From: Campylobacterota bacterium
GTDB lineage: Bacteria > Campylobacterota > Campylobacteria > Campylobacterales > Sulfurovaceae
DNA: 6,478 nucleotides
Direction: 5' to 3'
Assembly: GCA_015488875.1 (NCBI GenBank)
Contig: WFMX01000276.1
Location: 1 to 6,478 of the forward strand
Part shown: positions 1-6,097 of the stretch, piece after piece
Position numbering within the stretch: the stretch's first letter is position 1
Layout of the letters: each line of letters starts with the position of its first letter
The notes under the pieces: model-generated
Seen by the model: the letters and a program-made list of their open reading frames with translations, nothing else
What the model was told of the DNA's origin: nothing
The model's database searches: none
Program-made: the position numbers and the translations under genes

Positions 1-1
1 C

Positions 2-298
2 TTCTTGATGACACTCAAAGTCGGTGGTGTAGGGCTGAACCTCACTGAGGCAGACTATGTCTTCATCTTTGACCCATGGTGGAACAAAGCAGCAGAAAAC
101 CAAGCCGTCGACAGAGCTCACCGTATGGGACAAAAAAACAAAGTCTTCAGCTACAAGATGATCACCAAAGATACCATAGAGGAGAAGATACTAGAACTCC
201 AAGGACAAAAGCAGGATATGACCGATATGATCATCAGTGGTGATGAGGGTGGACTCAAGCAGTTGACTGCTACTGATTTAGACTATATATTGGGGTAG
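2..298 (+). CDS. SNF2-family DEAD/DEAH-like helicase (ATPase), C-terminal fragment
   Basis: This is the 3' end of a gene that begins upstream of the window; the frame is open from base 2, so the TTG at 5 is not a real start. The fragment covers the end of the second RecA-like motor domain. GGVGLNLT (bases 23-46) is motif V, DPWWN (71-85) is the usual following strand, and QAVDRAHRMGQ (101-133) is motif VI with the arginine finger. After it comes the IEEKIL helix typical of SNF2 ATPases and a short acidic tail ending in LDYILG, as in bacterial HepA/SNF2-like proteins. Family members use ATP hydrolysis to translocate on double-stranded DNA and remodel bound proteins; the substrate of this one cannot be read here. 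The stop is 4 bp before the next ATG, so it should be co-transcribed with the two unknown genes downstream. Family assignment is firm; subfamily is not, because the N-terminal part (SWIM or other accessory domains) is missing. Confidence 0.93.
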   Translation, partial: FLMTLKVGGVGLNLTEADYVFIFDPWWNKAAENQAVDRAHRMGQKNKVFSYKMITKDTIEEKILELQGQKQDMTDMIISGDEGGLKQLTATDLDYILG

Positions 299-302
299 AC
301 AG

Positions 303-2036
303 ATGAACGACATAATAGATAAAAAATATATATATCTAAGTGAGGGTGCATTGAAAACCCTCTGCAGTAAGTATAATATCAATTTCTTTTTTGGTGCTAC
401 AAAAAAAGAGCTTATTACAAATATCATCCCCAATACAATGAAATCAGAAGGATATTTGGAGCATTTTTACAGAGAACTAGCACCCAAAGAGCAAAAGATA
501 CTCAAATTTATAGTCAATTATGCAGGAAAAAATCTTCGTGCTGTCATAAAGAAGAAATTTAAGTTTGAAATAGTATCCATGACTAAAGATTCTCAAACTA
601 TCTATATCTGGTGGCTCGAACTTCTACTCTATCAAGATCAGATGGATCAAGGCTTTAGAGAACTATTTTTCAAGTTTTTGGGAGAGGGTACTCTAGCATC
701 TGAGGAGAGTGTGATACAGCTCATAGAACCCAACCATCCACCTATCACAAAAGATCTCACAAACATAAAAATCCATAAAGTAAACGGTGACTTTGAGCTT
801 CTCTCTCAAAATCTCATCATAAATGAACCAGAAGATACAGTCACTATTGTGCGTTTTCTGTACCGTCTCGCCAAGGATACCAAACTCAAAAGCACCCAAA
901 AGGGGATGCTTACTGTCCGTAGCAGGAGATTTATAGAGGAGGGTATCTCGGCGAAAAACCTCCATTATATTTGGGTTATTAATTTTCTTTTGGATATTGA
1001 ATACCTCACTTATTATCAGCTCAAACTACCTACTGAAGCATTTGATAAAGCAGTCATAAATAATGATGGCGAACTAATCAAAATACTTTTGGATAAATAC
1101 TTAGCAATCAATACACAAGAAGAGTTCAAATATATGATATTTGATGCCAAAATAACTCATGGAAAAAGTGTTTCACAATTGAGAAAATCTATCATAGAGA
1201 CCATCGCCAAGCTAAACACAGATAAGTGGATAAGCATAGACTTTATCACTAGTAAGATACCACACACAAATGAAGTAGTAACACAAATTAGTAATGATTT
1301 CCCCTGTTGCTACAACTTTGAGCAAGATTATCGTCGACGACAAAATAGTTACAATCAGCTCAAAGATCTCAAAATGGTACTACGATACTTTATCAAAAGT
1401 TTTGTAGGTATCTCTGCAAAACTTGGACTCTTTACGCTTGCGACTACAAAGGAAGAGAGCTTCATTGCAGAAGAGTTGCAACGATCTGACGGATATTACA
1501 AAAGACAATATATAGATATTGAGTATATCAAACTCACAGATATAGGTCGTTTTGTGTTGGGTATAGAGAAGGATTACTCTAGTGCAAGTGATTTTAGCCT
1601 CAATCTCAGCCCCTACCTCTATGAGATTACTGTCGAAAATCCAAGTGACCGCTCCCATCTCTTTCTCTCACCTATAGCGACACAAATCACAGAGCATAAA
1701 TACCAAGTCACACTCAAAACATTCATGAACCATATAGATACAGTAGAGAGTTACTGTATACTCAAAGAGGAGTTTCTTTCAAAATGCGATAATATCCCAG
1801 ATAATTGGCAGAGACTCTTCGATACGATAGAGAGACACACAAACTCTATCCATATCGTAAGCAACTCTGCCATACTCATAAAGGTCACAAACCCCAAGGA
1901 GATACAGCAAATCATCGCTTTAGATCCCAAGCTCCAAAGCAAGATAATTAAAGCAGATAAACTACACATCGTTGTACTCAAAGATGATTTGTCGTATGTA
2001 AAGAAGATATTTAAAAAATATGGAGTGATAATATAA
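303..2036 (+). CDS. Unknown protein A, SNF2-helicase-linked, paralogue of the next gene
   Basis: 577 aa, function not recognised. It starts 4 bp after the SNF2 stop; GGGG at 292-295 gives a modest ribosome binding site 7 nt before the ATG. No signal peptide or membrane segment is seen, so it is probably cytoplasmic. No Walker A or other motor motif is present. Visible parts: a helical N-terminal region (about 1-90) with ATKKELI near 32-38; a helix followed by DKWISIDFI (about 296-315); a hydrophobic segment GISAKLGLFTLA (369-380); YIKLTDIGRFVLG (408-420), which looks like the end of a winged helix; and a C-terminal alpha/beta module (about 516-577) ending LSYVKKIFKKYGVII. That module recalls the XPB/Ssl2 N-terminal-like domain seen with some bacterial helicases; this is a resemblance by eye. 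All these landmarks recur in order in the 584-aa protein encoded immediately downstream. Inferred role: accessory or DNA-binding partner of the SNF2 motor. The reading frame is certain; the role is speculative. Confidence 0.9.
   Translation: MNDIIDKKYIYLSEGALKTLCSKYNINFFFGATKKELITNIIPNTMKSEGYLEHFYRELAPKEQKILKFIVNYAGKNLRAVIKKKFKFEIVSMTKDSQTIYIWWLELLLYQDQMDQGFRELFFKFLGEGTLASEESVIQLIEPNHPPITKDLTNIKIHKVNGDFELLSQNLIINEPEDTVTIVRFLYRLAKDTKLKSTQKGMLTVRSRRFIEEGISAKNLHYIWVINFLLDIEYLTYYQLKLPTEAFDKAVINNDGELIKILLDKYLAINTQEEFKYMIFDAKITHGKSVSQLRKSIIETIAKLNTDKWISIDFITSKIPHTNEVVTQISNDFPCCYNFEQDYRRRQNSYNQLKDLKMVLRYFIKSFVGISAKLGLFTLATTKEESFIAEELQRSDGYYKRQYIDIEYIKLTDIGRFVLGIEKDYSSASDFSLNLSPYLYEITVENPSDRSHLFLSPIATQITEHKYQVTLKTFMNHIDTVESYCILKEEFLSKCDNIPDNWQRLFDTIERHTNSIHIVSNSAILIKVTNPKEIQQIIALDPKLQSKIIKADKLHIVVLKDDLSYVKKIFKKYGVII
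2022..2025 (+). promoter_or_regulatory. Ribosome binding site for protein B inside the end of gene A
   Basis: GGAG lies 10 nt before the ATG at 2036, within the last codons of gene A. The A stop and B start share one base (TAATG at 2034-2038), so ribosomes finishing A can restart on B. This supports the chosen start of B and suggests that the two products are made in coupled amounts. Confidence 0.65.
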
Positions 2037-3790
2037 TGGAATGGCTACAAGTATCCAAAGAGAAGTTATTTGAGATTTTAAACAAAGCGACTATGGTGCA
2101 ACTGAATGGAATACTAGGTTACCAAAGGGGACTCATAGATAAAAATAAATATCCAGGTCCCAGAAAGACAAAACTACAATTGATTAAACTGCTCATAAAG
2201 CTTATCAAGGATGAAGAGTATAAAACAAATTTTTATAAACACATCTGTGAAACACCCAAATCAAAAGAGCTCTACTATAGACTCATATGGAAGGAGAAAT
2301 CTATTGGTTTAGAGGAGGCAGTGGCAGAGTTTGGTCTTGACAGTAAAGATATGACAAGAGTTGACTACAATGAATATAAATTTAGAGCACACCTAAGCTT
2401 GATATACAAATATAGTCATTGGAATGAAAATATCATCTATATTCATGAGAGAATTAGACCTATACTCAAGCTCATCCATCCTCTACCAGATGATTACAAG
2501 TTGAGAGAAGCTAAAGAGATAGAAGATACAAGCTATACCTATAGCAACGAATCAAACATTCTAAGTGTGATAACAACTATCGAAGAGATGCTCAAAACCA
2601 ACCTCATAGCATTTGGCAAAACAGGAGAGAAGCCTCTAGTAAAGAGCCTCAATATACTCAAGTCCACTACTAGTAATCAAGAGTTTTTCTCCATAAAGAA
2701 TATGGACTCTTTGGCTACCGATATGCTCACTCGTAGTTTTTCTTTCTTCTATTGGGAGAACCAAAGATTTAATAAAACACCCCTAGAGACACTCAAGGAA
2801 TTTGTAACACTGCAACTCAATGATAGCTTTGACTATACAATATCTAGAGTTTTTTTGAGCCATGTACGCAAGGTGAAATTTGGTAAATTTAAGGATGGGC
2901 AACTTGAACTCTTTGATATAGTTCAATCAGTTATAAAAGAGATACCGAAGAGTGCTTGGGTAGATTTTGCAACGATTATCAACTACTGCAATTATAAGGA
3001 TTATCGTGTAGATATCGAAACACCCTATGCAACAAAACAATACTACATGGATGTAGATCCTGAACAAAACTACCATAATGATAGATGCTATGCAGAGTAT
3101 GAAAATTACAATGCCATCATATTTGAGCCTATACTGAAGGGGGTGTTCTTTTATCTAGGGGCGTTGGGTCTTGTCGAGATCAAATATAATGATCCCATCT
3201 CACCACACGACATCACAGCCAAAGGTAAACCATATATTAGTCAATGGGACGGACTTAAGTATATACAACTCACTGCCCTTGGAAGATATATCTTTGATTT
3301 TGAAAAGAGCTACAGCACACCTAAAGCCGTGCAGACAACCTCTACAGTCAAATTTGATGAATACAAACCTATCATTACTGTAGATGATAAAGATGCGGTG
3401 ATGATAGCCAAGCTCGAACCCTATACGGAGAAGTATGATGGCAACAGATATATATTGAGTTATAGCAAGATCTTCAAAGATTGCAAGTGCTATAAGCAAT
3501 TAGAGTCAAAAATAGATAAGTTTTATACGCTCTTTGGGAAGCCTGTGCCAGTACTCTTTGATGACTATTTCGACGAAATATATGCCAAATCAAATCTGCT
3601 CGCAAAAGAACCCTCACAGATCGTCATCAAACTAGAAAATAATAAAAAGCTATTTGCTTTGTTTATGGAGAACAAAAAACTACAAGATCTAGTCATCAAA
3701 GCATCAGGATATCGCATCATAGTTTCTCAAAAAGAGTTGTCCAAAGTCACAAAAATCCTCAATGATAATGGTTTTTTTGTGGATTTTTGA
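2036..3790 (+). CDS. Unknown protein B, SNF2-helicase-linked, paralogue of protein A
   Basis: 584 aa, function not recognised, translationally coupled to gene A. It aligns by eye with A nearly end to end: PRKTKLQLIKLLIKLI (42-57) against ATKKELITNII of A; IRPILKLIHPLPDD (140-153) against SVIQLIEPNHPPITK; a helix plus SAWVDFATI (306-314) against DKWISIDFI; LGALGLVEI (374-382) against AKLGLFTLA; YIQLTALGRYIFD (409-421) against YIKLTDIGRFVLG; and a C-terminal module (about 525-584) ending LSKVTKILNDNGFFVDF. Identity is low, so the duplication is old or one copy diverged fast. B differs in having an aromatic and acidic stretch around 330-360 and a CKC pair at 483-485. No motor motif, signal peptide or membrane helix is seen. 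As with A, the winged-helix-like segment and the C-terminal module suggest binding to DNA or to the SNF2 motor. It closes the three-gene unit; the next gene has its own promoter. Confidence 0.9.
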   Translation: MEWLQVSKEKLFEILNKATMVQLNGILGYQRGLIDKNKYPGPRKTKLQLIKLLIKLIKDEEYKTNFYKHICETPKSKELYYRLIWKEKSIGLEEAVAEFGLDSKDMTRVDYNEYKFRAHLSLIYKYSHWNENIIYIHERIRPILKLIHPLPDDYKLREAKEIEDTSYTYSNESNILSVITTIEEMLKTNLIAFGKTGEKPLVKSLNILKSTTSNQEFFSIKNMDSLATDMLTRSFSFFYWENQRFNKTPLETLKEFVTLQLNDSFDYTISRVFLSHVRKVKFGKFKDGQLELFDIVQSVIKEIPKSAWVDFATIINYCNYKDYRVDIETPYATKQYYMDVDPEQNYHNDRCYAEYENYNAIIFEPILKGVFFYLGALGLVEIKYNDPISPHDITAKGKPYISQWDGLKYIQLTALGRYIFDFEKSYSTPKAVQTTSTVKFDEYKPIITVDDKDAVMIAKLEPYTEKYDGNRYILSYSKIFKDCKCYKQLESKIDKFYTLFGKPVPVLFDDYFDEIYAKSNLLAKEPSQIVIKLENNKKLFALFMENKKLQDLVIKASGYRIIVSQKELSKVTKILNDNGFFVDF

Positions 3791-3804
3791 TCTATGGCTT
3801 GAAT

Positions 3805-3810
3805 TATACT
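3805..3810 (+). promoter_or_regulatory. Promoter (-10 box) for the small ORF and L,D-transpeptidase
   Basis: TATACT matches the vegetative sigma-factor -10 consensus at five of six positions. No good -35 lies at 16-18 bp. Instead there are T-tracts upstream at 3772-3778 and 3784-3788, roughly one helical turn apart, as described for Campylobacter and Helicobacter promoters. Transcription would start near 3817, giving a leader of about 30 nt before the small ORF at 3849. The T-tracts sit inside the last codons of gene B. Confidence 0.6.
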
Positions 3811-3836
3811 AGACTAAACACTGAAAAACTAAAAAC

Positions 3837-3841
3837 AAGGA
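3837..3841 (+). promoter_or_regulatory. Ribosome binding site of the small ORF
   Basis: AAGGA lies 7 nt before the ATG at 3849. It is one of the best Shine-Dalgarno matches in the window and the main reason for treating the 31-codon ORF as translated. Confidence 0.6.
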
Positions 3842-3848
3842 AAACAAC

Positions 3849-3944
3849 ATGCAAAAAAACACAAATGACAACTTAAATACAAATTTAGATTATCATCATG
3901 ACTGGGAGAATGGTAGACTCAAATGCAAAGGCAAGAGAAAATGA
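3849..3944 (+). CDS. Small ORF (31 aa) upstream of and overlapping the L,D-transpeptidase gene
   Basis: A 31-codon frame opens at ATG 3849 and stops at TGA 3942-3944. It is preceded by AAGGA at good spacing and lies directly downstream of the promoter at 3805-3810. The peptide begins MQKNTNDNLNTNLDYHHDWE and ends in a basic tail, GRLKCKGKRK. It is hydrophilic, with no signal peptide or membrane segment and one cysteine. I do not recognise it. Its stop overlaps the likely transpeptidase start in an ATGA arrangement, so it could be a leader peptide that loads ribosomes onto the large gene, or a small protein in its own right. It could also be fortuitous, since a frame of this length is common by chance. 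The ribosome binding site and the exact overlap are what favour translation. Confidence 0.5.
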   Translation: MQKNTNDNLNTNLDYHHDWENGRLKCKGKRK

Positions 3945-6049
3945 TATCAAAAATCAGATATCTCATACCTCTATTGACACTATTTTACACTCTATCATAT
4001 AGCTCGGTATCAGAGTATGAAGAGATACACAATGAGATAGAGGCAGAATTCATCAAAGAGATGAAGGGCGAGATCAAAAAAGCTATATCATCCAAATCCA
4101 AAAGAGTGAAAGAGGCATATAGAGCCATATCTTATCAGCCTGTATGGATAGATAGCGACTACCTGACCCAATATAGTGAATTACTCTACAACGAACTCAA
4201 AGAGGATTTCGACAAAGGATTAGACAAGAAGTTAGTCGTACTATATGAAAAGCTTCAACCGAGCAAAAACAAGAAATTTGAGTCATCATCTATAGAAGAT
4301 AAAGTAAATCTAGAGATAGGTATAATGGAGCTATATCTAAGCCATATAGACGATATACTAAAGGGAAAAAATAGCAAATACAATGCTATAACACTCCTAC
4401 AATATGCACTCAAAGAGCATAGCCTCATATCTGCCATCAACGAGATATCAAAAGAGAGGATATCATATAGGTCACAAAAGCTAGATGCCAACGATACTGA
4501 CTACTCTGCCTTAAACAATAGTGCTTCAGTAGCCATCAAGCTCACAGATGGCGACGAGAAGGTACGACTCAATGCGATGTATAAACTCCTCAATTTCAAA
4601 CCGATATGGATCAACAAATCTGGTCTATCCAAATACTCCAAAGAGTTTTTCCAGCAGATAGAGAATGATCCTACTTTATCTCATGACAGTAGCACATATA
4701 GTGAGTACAAGGATTTGGGAAAACTAGATGGCATAACCGACCATAACGAGATCATCAAATACGAACTTAAGATAGCCAAACTATACCAAAAATATATGTC
4801 ACATCTCCTCTATGGCAATATAGATTGGCAGAGGTTTCAGCGAGATCTCAAACGACATCATCCAAATGGAGCATGGGTAGTACACAATATTCTATCATCT
4901 CCAGAATCTCTGCTAATAGAGTCTATCAAAAGTAGGACACTCAAACATGCATTCAAAAAGGCAAAGCCACTATTTCCACTCTACGATAGGATGCTGGAAG
5001 CTCTCAACAAATACCAATCCATAGTAAATGCTGGAGGATGGGAGAGACTACCTGAATTTGCCAATCTCAAACCAAACATGAGATCGCCGATCATACCCAA
5101 ACTAGTAGAGAGACTAAAGAGAGAAGGTGACTACACCTCTACAGCTTCGACAGAAGACCCCACTCTATATGATCAGCCACTACTCGATGCTGTGGTGAGA
5201 TTTCAAAAGCGACATGGATTGGTAGCCGAAGGATATATAGGCAAGATGACGAGAGAAGCCCTAGATGAGAGTGCAGAGCATAAGCTATCGAGGATCAAGC
5301 TAAATCTAGATCGTCTAAAGTGGGTCAAAAGAGAGGATGAGAAGTATCACATATATGTCAATATACCTGCATTTGAAATGTATCTCTTTGATGGTCAAGA
5401 GATCATAGAGTCCATGGAGGTCATAGTAGGTCGAAAAGGTCATGAAACACCTATATTTTACGGTAAAGTGAGAACCATCGTACTCAACCCATATTGGAGG
5501 ATACCTAGTAGCATCATAAGGCATGAGCTGATACCAAAGCTACAGAAAAATCCAAACTACACAAATAGCAAAAATATAGAGATACACACAGGATACTCCG
5601 AATACTCCCCATTAGTAGATCCACACAGTATCAACTGGAATAAATATGGCAAGAGGATACCAGCATACAAATTTATGCAATCACCAGGAAGTTTCAATGC
5701 ACTAGGTAAAGTAAAGTATCTATTTCCAAACCGATACTCTGTATATATGCATGATACCAATGAGAGATATCTATTTGATAAATATCAAAGAGCATTGAGT
5801 CATGGGTGTATCAGACTCCATAAACCATTTGAGTTGCTGGAGTCTTTCTCTACGATAGACAGGAGAGTGGATTATCAAAAGTCAAAGATGATTTTGGAAG
5901 AGAACACAAAAACCCCACTAAGACTATCAAACTCTATACCTATAGATACTCTATATCTCACAAGCTGGGCAGACAAGGATGGCATGGTGGAGTTTCGCAA
6001 CGATATCTATGGATATGACGAGATGCAACTATCGACTTTGAAGAGATAG
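3941..6049 (+). CDS. Exported murein L,D-transpeptidase, YcbB/LdtD type (YkuD domain)
   Basis: Start chosen at ATG 3941 (702 aa): AAAGG at 3927-3931 is 9 nt upstream, ATGA overlaps the small ORF stop, and the protein then begins with a proper signal sequence (MISKIR, then hydrophobic residues 7-20). An in-frame ATG at 3923 would add six polar residues. YcbB-type enzymes act in the periplasm, making 3-3 crosslinks between peptidoglycan stems; related YkuD proteins can instead attach lipoprotein or trim. Order: signal or anchor; a scaffold-like segment at about 59-170; a second scaffold-like segment at about 212-324; a peptidoglycan-binding domain at about 409-442 (LDAVVRFQKRHGLVAEGYIG); and the YkuD catalytic domain at about 469-634. 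The latter includes LNPYWRIPSSI, a capping loop around 535-595, His604 in YMHDTNER and Cys623 in SHGCIRL. The His-Cys spacing of 19 matches E. coli LdtD. A C-terminal extension follows (DGMVEFRNDIYGYDE). Length exceeds the 615 aa of E. coli YcbB, apparently because of the second scaffold unit. The enzyme looks active. Confidence is high for family, moderate for the exact reaction. Confidence 0.92.
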   Translation: MISKIRYLIPLLTLFYTLSYSSVSEYEEIHNEIEAEFIKEMKGEIKKAISSKSKRVKEAYRAISYQPVWIDSDYLTQYSELLYNELKEDFDKGLDKKLVVLYEKLQPSKNKKFESSSIEDKVNLEIGIMELYLSHIDDILKGKNSKYNAITLLQYALKEHSLISAINEISKERISYRSQKLDANDTDYSALNNSASVAIKLTDGDEKVRLNAMYKLLNFKPIWINKSGLSKYSKEFFQQIENDPTLSHDSSTYSEYKDLGKLDGITDHNEIIKYELKIAKLYQKYMSHLLYGNIDWQRFQRDLKRHHPNGAWVVHNILSSPESLLIESIKSRTLKHAFKKAKPLFPLYDRMLEALNKYQSIVNAGGWERLPEFANLKPNMRSPIIPKLVERLKREGDYTSTASTEDPTLYDQPLLDAVVRFQKRHGLVAEGYIGKMTREALDESAEHKLSRIKLNLDRLKWVKREDEKYHIYVNIPAFEMYLFDGQEIIESMEVIVGRKGHETPIFYGKVRTIVLNPYWRIPSSIIRHELIPKLQKNPNYTNSKNIEIHTGYSEYSPLVDPHSINWNKYGKRIPAYKFMQSPGSFNALGKVKYLFPNRYSVYMHDTNERYLFDKYQRALSHGCIRLHKPFELLESFSTIDRRVDYQKSKMILEENTKTPLRLSNSIPIDTLYLTSWADKDGMVEFRNDIYGYDEMQLSTLKR

Positions 6050-6055
6050 TTGCAT
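6023..6055 (+). terminator. Perfect 11-bp inverted repeat at the end of the L,D-transpeptidase gene, possible terminator
   Basis: ATGCAACTATC (6023-6033) and GATAGTTGCAT (6045-6055) are exact reverse complements around an 11-nt loop. The transpeptidase stop TAG (6047-6049) sits in the 3' arm. A short AT-rich stretch, ATTTA, follows rather than a long T-run, and the stem has only four G-C pairs. It may therefore be a weak intrinsic terminator or an mRNA 3'-end stabiliser. It separates the transpeptidase unit from the ribA promoter. Confidence 0.5.
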
Positions 6056-6085
6056 ATTTATGCTGAATACTTAGCAGTTATAAAG

Positions 6086-6091
6086 TATAAT
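6086..6091 (+). promoter_or_regulatory. Promoter (-10 box) of ribA, probably giving a leaderless mRNA
   Basis: A perfect TATAAT ends 6 nt before the ribA ATG. CTGAAT at 6063-6068 is a poor -35 (three of six) at 17-bp spacing. Transcription from this box would start at or within a base or two of the ATG at 6098. No Shine-Dalgarno sequence lies in the 10 nt before the ATG, which fits leaderless translation. Confidence 0.6.
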
Positions 6092-6097
6092 GCGATC

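Noticed and set aside
693..965. Antisense open frame (90 aa) within gene A; similar frames at 1380-1658 and 1751-1981
   Set aside because: They lie entirely opposite a well-supported long gene, have no recognisable domain, and fit chance open frames.
3171..3499. Overlapping frames on both strands inside gene B (3171-3383 + and 3200-3499 -)
   Set aside because: Both are shadows of gene B with low-complexity, domain-free translations and no supporting ribosome binding site.
3791..3848. Terminator after gene B
   Set aside because: I found no inverted repeat of useful length in this spacer. The T-tracts just upstream are inside the coding sequence and fit a promoter better.
3923..3925. Upstream ATG as start of the L,D-transpeptidase
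   Set aside because: It adds six polar residues before the signal sequence and has a poorer ribosome binding site than the ATG at 3941. It cannot be fully excluded.
4255..5760. Antisense frames within the transpeptidase gene (4255-4491, 5315-5524, 5557-5760)
   Set aside because: They are opposite conserved coding sequence, including the YkuD domain, and have no independent signal.
6050..6097. FMN riboswitch ahead of ribA
   Set aside because: Only 48 bp separate the genes, far too short for an RFN element, and none of its conserved segments is visible.
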